Source: Chloroflexota bacterium
GTDB lineage: Bacteria > Chloroflexota > Anaerolineae > JAAEKA01
Direction: 5' to 3'
Assembly (NCBI GenBank): GCA_034717495.1
Contig: JAYELL010000034.1
Span: forward strand, 1-44,990
Length of the DNA: 44,990 nt
Shown here: piece by piece, positions 37,443-44,796 of the stretch
How positions within the stretch are numbered: the stretch's first letter is position 1
Layout: every line of letters begins with the position of its first letter
The notes under the pieces: generated by a model
Databases searched by the model: none
Seen by the model: the letters and a program-made list of their open reading frames with translations, nothing else
What the model was told of the DNA's origin: nothing
Program-made: the position numbers and the translations under genes

Positions 37443-39281
37443 CTATGCGCCCGCCAAGGCAAACTCGGCGCTGGCCATGGTGTTTTCCCACGTTGTCTCC
37501 CGGCGGAATTGCTGGGTGTAGAGATCGTAGTAATGGCCGCGGGCTCGCAGGAGTTCGTCGTGAGTCCCCGACTCAATGATCTTGCCATTTTCGATCACCA
37601 GGATGCGATCAGCCCGCTTGATCGTGGAGAGGCGATGGGCGATGACCACGCTGGTTCTATCGGCCATCAAGCTTTCCATGCCCTGCTGTATCAGTGCCTC
37701 GGTCAGCGTATCGACCGAACTGGTAGCCTCGTCCATGATGAAGACCTCCGGGTCAGCCAGTACCGCCCGGGCCAGGCTGATCAGCTGTCTCTGGCCCATG
37801 GACAGCAGGCCTCCGCCCTCGCCTGAATCTTCGTCGTAACCCTTGGGCAGGGCCAGAATGAATTCGTGGGCACCCGCGATCCTGGCGGCTTGCTCTATCT
37901 CACTGTCGCTGGCATCGAGGCGGCCATAGCGGATGTTCTCGCGTATCGTTCCTGCGAAAAGGTGGGGCGTCTGGAGTACGATTCCGATGCGCGACTGGAG
38001 CGCATGCTGGGTCAACTTCCTGTAGTCCTGGCCGCCGATACGGACGGTGCCGCCGGTAGGCTCGTAGAAACGGCAAATCAGGTTGACGATTGTGGACTTG
38101 CCGCCACCGGTTTCACCAACCAGTGCGATCGTTTCGCCCTGGTTAATGCTGAAAGTGAAGTCTTCCAGCACCGGCTTGCCAGTTTCATACTGGAAATACA
38201 CGTGGTCAAATTCGATCGAGCCACGGATGCTTCCAGGATCAACAGAGCCCGGCTGGTCCTGGATATCAGGTTCTGTATCGAGTAATGAGAAGATGCGCTC
38301 TCCTGAAGCGATCGCCCGTTGCATTTCGGCGAAGACGCGCGCCATTTCCTGTACGGGCCACATCATGAAGGTAACGTATGAAATGAATGCCTGGATTCCA
38401 CCGATGGTGATCCCGACCGCGGCGCCTTCGCCCAGCAATGCCTGATAGCCACCGAACCAGAGGATACCTCCGATCGCAACGGCTGAGATGAACTGCACCA
38501 TCGGAAGGAATAGCGCGGACAAAAGGGCCGCCCGGTACCCGGCTCGATACATGTCGCTGGACAATGCATCGAATTCTTCCAGGTTCTCTTCCTCACGACC
38601 GAGGGCCTTGACCACTCGCACCCCGGTGATGTTCTCGTTGTAGGCGCCAGTGATTTTTGAGTTCACCTTGCGAACCTGACGATACTGCACAAGAATTCGT
38701 TTTTGAAACTGAATGGCCACTCCTATCAACACGGGCAGGACAGCCAGAACGATCAGCGTCAGCTGCCAGTTGATGAAGACCATGAAGATCAATGCTGTGA
38801 CGATATTGAAAATGGCCCACGTGGTGTCCAGGAGTCCCCAGGATATCAGCTGAGCCACCCGCTCTGAGTCCGAGGTCACGCGCGATATGATCCAGCCAAT
38901 GGGAGTGCGATCGAAGTAGGAAAAGGAGAGGTTCTGCAGATGATCAAACATCTGTTTTCGCAGATCGTACTGGATCCGTTCAGCAAGGATGCCGGCCAAA
39001 TAGATGAATCCAAAGACGCCCGCGGCCTGAACAAAGATCAAGACAGCGTAAACACTGACGATTTCTTTCAGGCGCTCGGTGTCACCGGGTATGATGGCTT
39101 CGTCAATCAGCAGCATGCTGAGATAAGTGAAAAGGGAATCCAGGCCAGCTACCAGGCTGATAAAGACCAGAAAGCCAACGAACCAGGGCCAGTGCGGTTT
39201 CGCTTGAGCCAGGATGCGGCCTACCGTGCCGATATTGATTTGTGCGGAAAAATCTTCTTCTTCGAATTCGTATGGTGCCAT
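37443..39281 (-). CDS. ABC exporter half, with non-canonical signature loop
   Basis: The 612-residue product has an N-terminal six-helix exporter domain (about 35-330) and an ATPase domain. Walker A is GETGGGK395ST, the signature loop reads LSMGQRQ where most have LSGGQ, Walker B is VFIMDEATS with the catalytic glutamate kept, and the switch His is in VIAHRLST. The partner gene 48 bases upstream has the opposite pattern. The two together should form a heterodimer with one working and one weak ATP site. The substrate could be a drug, lipid or peptide. Confidence 0.93.
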   Translation of the reverse strand: MAPYEFEEEDFSAQINIGTVGRILAQAKPHWPWFVGFLVFISLVAGLDSLFTYLSMLLIDEAIIPGDTERLKEIVSVYAVLIFVQAAGVFGFIYLAGILAERIQYDLRKQMFDHLQNLSFSYFDRTPIGWIISRVTSDSERVAQLISWGLLDTTWAIFNIVTALIFMVFINWQLTLIVLAVLPVLIGVAIQFQKRILVQYRQVRKVNSKITGAYNENITGVRVVKALGREEENLEEFDALSSDMYRAGYRAALLSALFLPMVQFISAVAIGGILWFGGYQALLGEGAAVGITIGGIQAFISYVTFMMWPVQEMARVFAEMQRAIASGERIFSLLDTEPDIQDQPGSVDPGSIRGSIEFDHVYFQYETGKPVLEDFTFSINQGETIALVGETGGGKSTIVNLICRFYEPTGGTVRIGGQDYRKLTQHALQSRIGIVLQTPHLFAGTIRENIRYGRLDASDSEIEQAARIAGAHEFILALPKGYDEDSGEGGGLLSMGQRQLISLARAVLADPEVFIMDEATSSVDTLTEALIQQGMESLMADRTSVVIAHRLSTIKRADRILVIENGKIIESGTHDELLRARGHYYDLYTQQFRRETTWENTMASAEFALAGA

Positions 39282-39329
39282 GCTAGGTAGTTGGAAATCA
39301 GCGAATGGGCCAATGGGTGGACGGTTGGG

Positions 39330-41192
39330 TCAGGCAGTGTTGGGATCGGTCCCGTCGCCACGACCATTGCCGGAGCCGTCTTCCGAAACGGACAATTCCT
39401 GTTGTAGTTCATCCTCAATACTGGCCTGAAGCTCGAAAATGCGGCGATAGATGCCATCCTCAGCCAGCAATGCCTGATGGGTGCCCCGTTCCATGATCTG
39501 TCCATTTTGCATGACCAGAATCAGGTCGGCATCCATGACGCTTTGGATCCGGTGTGCGATGACAAAGGTCGTTCGACCCTCCATCAGATGTTCAAGCGCG
39601 TGGCGGATCGATGCCTCTGTTTCGGTGTCCACCGAAGACGTGGCATCGTCAAGAATCAGGATCTTTGGATTGCGCATCAGTGTGCGGGCAATGGCGACCC
39701 GTTGTTTCTGTCCGCCGGAAAGTGTAACGCCTCGCTCACCAACCAGCGTATTGTAGCCTTCGGGAAAGCTCAAAATGACGTCGTGAACTGCTGCAGCCTG
39801 AGCTGCCTGGTATACCTCCTCGTCGGTTACATCCCGATCGACGCCGTAGGTGATATTGTCGCGAATGGTTCGGGAGAAGAGAAAGGGGTCTTGTTCCACG
39901 ATGCCGATGTGACGTCGCAGGTATTCCCGCGTATAATCGCTCAAGGGCTTGCCATCCAGATCGATGGTGCCAGAGCCGGCCTCATAAAAGCGGGGAAGCA
40001 GGTTGACCAGACTCGTTTTGCCTGAACCGGTCGAGCCGAGCAGGGCAACGACCTGGCCCGGCAGGCAGGGAAAGCTTATGTCCCGCAACACCGGTGTGCC
40101 TTCCTCGTACTCAAATGCCACGTCGCGGAAGATGATCTCGCCCTCGGGCGGGCCGGCGGGCTGGACATCCCCGGTTGTCAATGGCTCGGTGGGTTCGGCG
40201 ATAATCTTTTCCACGCGCTCGAAGGAAACCATCCCCATAGACATCTGTACGATGAGCCTGCCCAGGTTTCGTATGGGCCAGATGATCCAGATCACGAGCC
40301 CGTGGTAGGCCAGGTAGGTGCCCACAGTAATGGTGCCGTTCATGGTCATTAGAGCTGCCAAGGTGAATCCGGCCACCATTTGCAGGCCACACAGGATATC
40401 GGTAATGGGCCAATAGGCTGAGTGGATCATCAGCAGGCGCTTACCCCGCCGAAACTTCTCCCAGTTGTCCTTCTCGAACTTGCCCCGTTCGTACTCCTGG
40501 CGGGCAAACGCCTTGACCACACGCACGCCGCTGAGGTTTTCCTGTAAGGTGGTCGAGAGAACCGCTTCCTGCTCCTGGTAACTTTCGTAGGCGTCGAAGA
40601 TACGTTTGAAGAAGAAGACTGACATTGCCAGGATAATTGGGACTACCATCACAGAGAAGAGGGCGAGTCTCCAGTCGATCAACATGATCGCAGTGAAGTT
40701 GACCAGGAACAGCAGCGTGATACGGCCGGCGTTCACAGCCTGATCCTGGAAGAAACGGCGTAGTGCGTCCACATCGGAGGTGGAACGCTGGATGAGTTCC
40801 CCTGTGGAGGTCTTGTCGTGATAACTGAACGGCAATCTCTGGAGGCGATCAAAGAGATAGTTTCGCAGCCGATAGACGATTCCTTCCGCAGTACGGGCAG
40901 CCCAACGTCCACTGAGAAAGGTAAACGTGCCCTCCAACAGTGCCAGCCCCACGAAGGCGAAGGCTACTACTGGTAACCACTGAGCCATGGAAGTTACGCC
41001 CAATATGTCATCGACATAATAGCGTATCAACAGATAGGAGACGGTCTTGATTACCGCGGCCAAGCCAAGGCTGAGGGCTGCTGCCAGATAGGTCCGGTGG
41101 AATCCGGTCATCATCCGCCAGAGACCAACCAGCCGGTTGTCAGCGACCGTGTTTTCTAGATCGTAATCGGGACGTGGAATGGAAACGGACAA
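39330..41192 (-). CDS. ABC exporter half, with degenerate catalytic site
   Basis: The 620-residue product has an exporter transmembrane domain (about 30-330) and an ATPase domain. Walker A is GSTGSGK392T, the signature loop is canonical LSGGQKQR, and Walker B is ILILDDATSSVD. In Walker B an aspartate replaces the catalytic glutamate, as in the degenerate sites of heterodimeric exporters (TM287/288, BmrCD type). Switch His is in VIAHRIQSV. It is the first gene of the minus-strand cluster. It should pair with the 612-residue protein encoded next. Confidence 0.93.
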   Translation of the reverse strand: MSVSIPRPDYDLENTVADNRLVGLWRMMTGFHRTYLAAALSLGLAAVIKTVSYLLIRYYVDDILGVTSMAQWLPVVAFAFVGLALLEGTFTFLSGRWAARTAEGIVYRLRNYLFDRLQRLPFSYHDKTSTGELIQRSTSDVDALRRFFQDQAVNAGRITLLFLVNFTAIMLIDWRLALFSVMVVPIILAMSVFFFKRIFDAYESYQEQEAVLSTTLQENLSGVRVVKAFARQEYERGKFEKDNWEKFRRGKRLLMIHSAYWPITDILCGLQMVAGFTLAALMTMNGTITVGTYLAYHGLVIWIIWPIRNLGRLIVQMSMGMVSFERVEKIIAEPTEPLTTGDVQPAGPPEGEIIFRDVAFEYEEGTPVLRDISFPCLPGQVVALLGSTGSGKTSLVNLLPRFYEAGSGTIDLDGKPLSDYTREYLRRHIGIVEQDPFLFSRTIRDNITYGVDRDVTDEEVYQAAQAAAVHDVILSFPEGYNTLVGERGVTLSGGQKQRVAIARTLMRNPKILILDDATSSVDTETEASIRHALEHLMEGRTTFVIAHRIQSVMDADLILVMQNGQIMERGTHQALLAEDGIYRRIFELQASIEDELQQELSVSEDGSGNGRGDGTDPNTA

Positions 41193-41282
41193 AACGCGGT
41201 TACCTCCGGAAAGTGCACGGGGAAAGGCGGCGCGACCATTCTACCACCACTGTACAGAATAGCACGAAAAGAGCCTCGGCAC

Positions 41283-41300
41283 ATTAGCCAGGTGGCTAAT
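41283..41300. promoter_or_regulatory. 18-bp palindrome upstream of the ABC exporter operon
   Basis: ATTAGCCA-GG-TGGCTAAT is an exact palindrome 91 bases upstream of the exporter start at 41192. A TAGAAT on the minus strand (41238-41243) lies between the palindrome and the gene but has no clear -35. It could be the operator of a dimeric regulator. No regulator gene is nearby. Confidence 0.4.
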
Positions 41301-41467
41301 CATACCACTGGCCGGAGGGTTAGTCAGGAAAGTTGTATCCATTAGCAGATATGACAGCGCGGCTGGGTTGCAGCGCGGGAAGTGCTTGGTCGGATGTTGC
41401 AGAATCTGGCAGTTGAACGATCATTGAATTCGACCGGCATCGTATTGTAATCATTGGCGAAGCGGAA

Positions 41468-41497
41468 TTGGCGAAAATCCCGGAAACCTGATAGTAT
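41468..41497 (+). promoter_or_regulatory. Possible promoter of the cupin-DUF166 pair
   Basis: TTGGCG (41468-41473) and TAGTAT (41492-41497) are spaced by 18 bases. The predicted start near 41504 would give an untranslated leader of about 155 bases that includes the repeat at 41514-41626. Confidence 0.35.
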
Positions 41498-41513
41498 GCT
41501 GAACGGAAAAGGG

Positions 41514-41626
41514 TGCCGACGGTCTGCGTAAACAGCGGAAATGAACCGCTGATAACCGCTGATCGATCCAAACAAGATCAAAAAAGAATCAGCGTGAATC
41601 TGCGCCGAAGGTCTGCGGAATCAGCG
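41514..41626. repeat. Compound repeat in the leader of the cupin gene
   Basis: GCCGACGGTCTGCG (41515-41528) recurs with one change at 41604-41617. Between them is a perfect tandem 10-mer, AACCGCTGAT twice (41534-41553). GAATCAGCG occurs at 41586-41594 and 41618-41626, and its ATCAGCG is the reverse complement of the CGCTGAT units, so hairpins can form. The rest of 41193-41659 holds no gene. Confidence 0.5.
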
Positions 41627-41659
41627 TTCCTCTGGCTTGTCCAGGTTAGGAAAAACCAA

Positions 41660-41992
41660 ATGGCAAAGAACTACAGTTTCTACCAGGATCTGGCAGCAGA
41701 ATTGCCGGAGATCCCAACGGACACGACGATCAGCCGGATGATCTACGACGATGATCACATTCGTGTAGTCGTCTTTGGCTTTGCGCCCGGCCAGGAGTTG
41801 ACAGAGCACACGTCGGCAATGGCAGCAATTCTGCAGATCGTTCAGGGGGAAGCTACCCTGACCCTGGGAGCGGATTCCCTGGAAGTTGCGCCTGGGGCTT
41901 GGGTTCGCATGGCGCCAAATCTGCCTCACAGCGTGAAATCAAAGACCGAAGTAGTCATGCTTTTGACGTTGATCAAGGGCAGCGGCTCCTGA
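41660..41992 (+). CDS. Small cupin-domain protein
   Basis: The 110-residue product is a single cupin barrel. Motif 1 is PGQELTEHTSAMAAILQIVQGE, where only one of the usual two histidines is seen. Motif 2 is VAPGAWVRMAPNLPHSV, with its His. Metal binding may be incomplete, so I cannot assign a reaction. The start is ATG 41660. Longer in-frame starts lie within the leader repeat and give non-family sequence. It is followed after 21 bases by the DUF166 gene in the same direction, and both are probably co-transcribed. Confidence 0.85.
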   Translation: MAKNYSFYQDLAAELPEIPTDTTISRMIYDDDHIRVVVFGFAPGQELTEHTSAMAAILQIVQGEATLTLGADSLEVAPGAWVRMAPNLPHSVKSKTEVVMLLTLIKGSGS

Positions 41993-42013
41993 ATGCAGTA
42001 GGAGAAACAGACA

Positions 42014-42769
42014 ATGCGAATTCTGGCGATCATCTCCGGCGAGTATGGACAGCGTCACACGGATAATGTGAAGGCAACCGGCCCTGCGGGCTGGCATATC
42101 GAGACCTGGCGGGCGCCGGCCTTTTTGCCGCCGGTCATCGATGATCCGGATGATTTTCTGCCACCTGCCCTTCCGGCATCGGACCTGATACTTTCCTTTG
42201 CCGAGCACCGCGGCGTTGCCGAGTTGTTACCTGATATCGCCGAATTGACAGGTGCGTCCGCCGTGATCGCCGCGGTTGACAATGAAACCTGGCTGCCGCG
42301 CGGCCTGGCCCGGCAGCTGCGAGGTTGGCTGGCGGATATGGGTGTGGCTTGCGTCACGCCCAAGCCCCTCTGCTCGCTGACCGAGGCCGATTACGGTGTG
42401 ACAAGGCGCCAGCGCGAACGCTACGACAATCCGCTCATTGCCGAATTCGCGCACCATTTTGGCCAGCCCAATCTCAGAATAGAGGTGGATCCGGAAACCA
42501 GGACCATCATCGGTGTCGAGGTGAAGCGGGATGCGGTCTGTGGATGTGCCCGTTTTACGGGGGAAGGTTTGCTCGGCATTTCGGCGGACGAAGCGGAGCA
42601 GAAGGGTGGCATGTTGCACCATCACTTTCCGTGCATGGCCAGCATGGGAATCGACGATGACTTTGGCGATACCTTGATGCACGTGTCGGGCAATGTCCTG
42701 CGCGACAATATCGGGGAGCAGGTGAAACCCTTCAAGGATACCCTTTACATTCGCCCGGCCGGGCAATGA
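42014..42769 (+). CDS. DUF166 family protein
   Basis: The 251-residue product fits DUF166: MRILAIISGEYGQRHTDNV at the start, DLILSFAEHRGVAELLPDIA, then VKRDAVCGCARFTGEGL and a C-terminal GGMLHHHFPCMASMGIDDD with LMHVSGN. The Cys pair CGC, the HHH-FPC stretch and the late His-Ser-Gly suggest a metal or redox site. The family is best known from archaea, and its function is not established. Its partner here is a cupin gene upstream. AGGAGAAACAGACA precedes the start. Confidence 0.82.
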   Translation: MRILAIISGEYGQRHTDNVKATGPAGWHIETWRAPAFLPPVIDDPDDFLPPALPASDLILSFAEHRGVAELLPDIAELTGASAVIAAVDNETWLPRGLARQLRGWLADMGVACVTPKPLCSLTEADYGVTRRQRERYDNPLIAEFAHHFGQPNLRIEVDPETRTIIGVEVKRDAVCGCARFTGEGLLGISADEAEQKGGMLHHHFPCMASMGIDDDFGDTLMHVSGNVLRDNIGEQVKPFKDTLYIRPAGQ

Positions 42770-42792
42770 TGCCGACGGCGCGATTTCCGGTG

Positions 42793-42879
42793 CCGTAGGT
42801 CCGGCTACCAGCCGGACGTTGCCGGTGTGCGGGCCGGGGTGGTTCGAGGCGGGTGTCACGCTGGTAGCGTGACCTACGG
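42793..42879. repeat. Cruciform-like intergenic element between convergent genes
   Basis: An outer stem pairs CCGTAGGT (42793-42800) with ACCTACGG (42872-42879). Two inner perfect 8-bp hairpins, each with a 3-base loop, are at 42799-42817 and 42855-42873, and each overlaps the outer stem by two bases. The element sits between the ends of DUF166 (plus) and tyrS (minus). It could serve as a bidirectional stop or be a mobile intergenic repeat. Confidence 0.55.
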
Positions 42880-42891
42880 GGATGTCGGTTT

Positions 42892-44127
42892 TTATGCTGT
42901 TATCTTGAGGAATTTGCGTTTACCCACCTGTAACACCTGCTCCTGCTCTGCCGGAACCAGTTCGGCGCGGAAATCCTGGATGACTTCTCCGTCGAGTTTT
43001 ACCCCACCCTGCTGAACCAGGCGCCGGGCCTCGCTAATGCTGCTTGCCATGCTAGTTTCTTTCATGACCGTCAGGAGTCCTGCCGGCTCCGTCAGACGGT
43101 ACTCTGGCATATCGTCCGGCAGCTCTCCCCTTTGGAAGACAGTCCGAAAGTGTTCCTCGGCCGCATCGGCTGCCGCATCTCCATGGAAAATACTGACGAT
43201 TTCCCGGGCAAGCTCCATCTTGATATCGCGTGGGTGTCGCGAACCGTTGGCCAGCGTTTCTTTGACGGCAGCAACCTGTTCTGGCAGGTAGCGGGTCGCC
43301 AATTCGAAGTAGATCGGCATGGCATGGTCGGGCAAGGACATCACTTTGCCGTACATGTCGTTCGGTTCGGCCGTGATCTCGATGGCATTGCCCATGCTTT
43401 TACTCATGCGGACCTGACCATCGGTACCGGGCAGGATATCCATCAGGATCGCTACCTGCGGATTTTGGCCCATGGCTTGCTGGAGCTTGCGGCCGGCAAC
43501 CAGAATATTGAACAGCTGATCGGTGCCGCCCACCTGTACATCGGTTTCCATGGCAACTGCGTCGTATGCCTGCATCATGGCATAGAAGGTTTCCTGAAGG
43601 AAAATGGGATCGCCTTTTTCGAAGCGCAGTGCGAAATTCTCCCTGGCCAGAAACTGTTGCACGGTGAAATTCTGACCGATCTGCATCAAGTCGAGCAGCG
43701 TCAAGTCTGCCAGCCAGGTGCCATTGTGGCGCACGATGGTTTTTTCCGGATCCAGGATTCGAAAGGCCTGATCGGTGTAGGTTTTTGCGTTGGCAGCTAC
43801 CTCCTCCTGGGTCATCAATGGGCGCATCTTGTTCTTGTCGCTGGGATCGCCAACCAGGCTGGTGTAGGATCCGATCAGGAAGGTGACCTCGTGGCCCAAG
43901 TCCTGGAACTGGCGCAACTTGCGCATAGTGATCGTGTGGCCCAGGTGTAGATCGGGGCGGGTTGGGTCGTAGCCACAGTAGACTCTGAGGGGTCGACCTT
44001 GCTCCTCAGCATCGATCAGCCGCTGCCTCAGTTCGGCCGTCATTTTGCGTTTGGTTTCCTCATCGCCGTAGGTGGTTCCCTGCGTTAAGAGGGCGACCTG
44101 TTCATCAATGCTTTTTGTTTTTGACAT
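42892..44127 (-). CDS. tyrS: Tyrosyl-tRNA synthetase
   Basis: The 411-residue product charges tRNA-Tyr. The class I signature is H61-LGH64, and R240-MSKS is the KMSKS loop with Arg in the first place, as in the TyrZ-like subgroup. The C-terminal S4-like RNA-binding domain reads ISEARRLVQQGGVKLDG. The start is ATG 44127 with GGAGGAA 7 bases upstream. A frame extension to 44199 covers the terminator hairpin and is not coding. The leader carries promoter, Tyr-rich leader peptide and terminator, so expression is probably set by tyrosyl-tRNA supply. Confidence 0.97.
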   Translation of the reverse strand: MSKTKSIDEQVALLTQGTTYGDEETKRKMTAELRQRLIDAEEQGRPLRVYCGYDPTRPDLHLGHTITMRKLRQFQDLGHEVTFLIGSYTSLVGDPSDKNKMRPLMTQEEVAANAKTYTDQAFRILDPEKTIVRHNGTWLADLTLLDLMQIGQNFTVQQFLARENFALRFEKGDPIFLQETFYAMMQAYDAVAMETDVQVGGTDQLFNILVAGRKLQQAMGQNPQVAILMDILPGTDGQVRMSKSMGNAIEITAEPNDMYGKVMSLPDHAMPIYFELATRYLPEQVAAVKETLANGSRHPRDIKMELAREIVSIFHGDAAADAAEEHFRTVFQRGELPDDMPEYRLTEPAGLLTVMKETSMASSISEARRLVQQGGVKLDGEVIQDFRAELVPAEQEQVLQVGKRKFLKITA

Positions 44128-44141
44128 GCTGGCTTCCTCCG

Positions 44142-44176
44142 GAAAAGAAAAGAGCGTGGCGCAACGCGCCACGCTC
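44142..44176 (-). terminator. Intrinsic terminator (attenuator) in the tyrS leader
   Basis: On the minus strand a perfect 11-bp GC-rich stem (arms 44176-44166 and 44162-44152, 3-base loop) is followed directly by TTTTCTTTT. It lies 25 bases before the tyrS start and upstream of its Shine-Dalgarno, so it can only stop tyrS transcription early. A leader-peptide gene precedes it. A six-base AACGCG at the leader stop codon (44213-44208) can pair with CGCGTT of the stem-loop (44168-44163) as a weak alternative fold. Confidence 0.82.
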
Positions 44177-44212
44177 GAATTTGAAAGGGTGGATGTCACA
44201 CGTCGGACGCGT

Positions 44213-44287
44213 TCACTCGACCGGCATCGGGGCGTAGTCGCCCCCCGAATACGAGTAACTGCGGCGGAGAGTGTGGTATTCTTTCAT
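44213..44287 (-). CDS. Tyrosine-rich leader peptide of tyrS
   Basis: A 24-residue frame, MKEYHTLRRSYSYSGGDYAP then MPVE and TGA, has tyrosine at positions 4, 11, 13 and 18, far above chance. It begins 9 bases after the -10 box, so its message is almost leaderless, and ends 37 bases before the terminator stem. A GGGGCG-ACTA-CGCCCC hairpin (44244-44229) over the fourth Tyr codon may pause polymerase. The position and composition are those of amino-acid attenuator leader peptides. The role in regulation is inferred. Confidence 0.72.
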   Translation of the reverse strand: MKEYHTLRRSYSYSGGDYAPMPVE

Positions 44288-44296
44288 GGTGAAGAC

Positions 44297-44325
44297 ATCA
44301 TAACACGCCGGTGGCGGCGTGTCAA
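44297..44325 (-). promoter_or_regulatory. Consensus promoter of tyrS
   Basis: On the minus strand TTGACA (44325-44320) and TATGAT (44302-44297) are separated by exactly 17 bases, a near-perfect sigma70-type promoter. It reads into the leader peptide, terminator and tyrS. Confidence 0.85.
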
Positions 44326-44334
44326 GTGGAATTT

Positions 44335-44554
44335 GTGTTGACCAGCAATTCTCATTACGCAGAGGAGGCGAGGCTGTACGAAGTCTACCGCTTTGCTTGT
44401 CCTGCGAGAAAAGGTCATTGTGCCCGTCCTGGCCGGCGCCGGCAAGCCCAAACGTGGCCCGAAACCTAAGCGGGATACGCCACTGGATGTCCAATATCGA
44501 ACCTTGCACACTGAGATGCAAACCTTGTTTCATCTCCTCGGTATCGCCGTTTAA
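44335..44554 (+). pseudogene. Decayed C-terminal gene fragment, transposase-like
   Basis: Two plus-strand frames make one sensible ending if a frameshift near 44390-44400 is allowed: HYAEEARLYEVYR, then LLVLREKVIVPVLAGAG, KPKRGPKPKRDTPLDVQYRT and a final EMQTLFHLLGIAV before TAA at 44552. The basic linker and final helix resemble the ends of transposase-associated proteins I recall from Chloroflexota, but I cannot confirm the family. No start, catalytic part or terminal inverted repeats are seen. The 5' end overlaps the tyrS promoter area. Confidence 0.45.
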
Positions 44555-44593
44555 TCAGACTTATCGACAAAGGTTGTCGATCTTGATGCCGTA

Positions 44594-44619
44594 AGCGCCT
44601 ATTTTTCGGGTTAGGCGCT
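44594..44619. repeat. 8-bp inverted repeat with GTTAGGC core
   Basis: AGCGCCTA (44594-44601) pairs with TAGGCGCT (44612-44619). The right arm contains GTTAGGC (44610-44616), like an attC core, but the left arm lacks the matching GCCTAAC and no second pair of arms is seen. It is probably a hairpin at the end of the decayed gene. Confidence 0.3.
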
Positions 44620-44674
44620 ATCGAAGCGCTGACCGCAGCCGCAGTCAATCTGAAATGGACGAGTGACGATTCTC

Positions 44675-44787
44675 ATGCTCAAAGCCCTGGCGGCTAACTT
44701 TTTCCTGGCCCCGCTACTGGCTTAGGTGCTGGCGCGGGTCATCGGGTTGGATCAGCAGCTTGCGGTCGGTCTGTTCATCCTGTTTTC
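44675..44787 (+). pseudogene. Fragment resembling a bile-acid:sodium-symporter-type membrane protein
   Basis: The frame from ATG 44675 reads MLKALAANFFLAPLLA, a stop codon, then VLARVIGLDQQLAVGLFILFSN. This matches the pattern of paired helices in BASS/ACR3-like transporters (NF..PLLA..LAR..GLD..LAVGL). The internal TAG and the small size mean it is a remnant. The match is by eye and short. Confidence 0.35.
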
Positions 44788-44796
44788 CAACCGGAA

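Noticed and set aside
37403-37588. N-terminal extension of the sulfatase
   Set aside because: It would overlap the exporter gene and adds non-family sequence. The TAGGAG before ATG 37402 fixes the start.
44142-44290. T-box riboswitch upstream of tyrS
   Set aside because: The T-box core motif is absent on the minus strand and the leader is short. AGGGTGGAT appears only on the plus strand. A leader-peptide attenuator explains the layout better.
44594-44619. Third attC site
   Set aside because: It has GTTAGGC in one arm but no matching GCCTAAC and no second arm pair.
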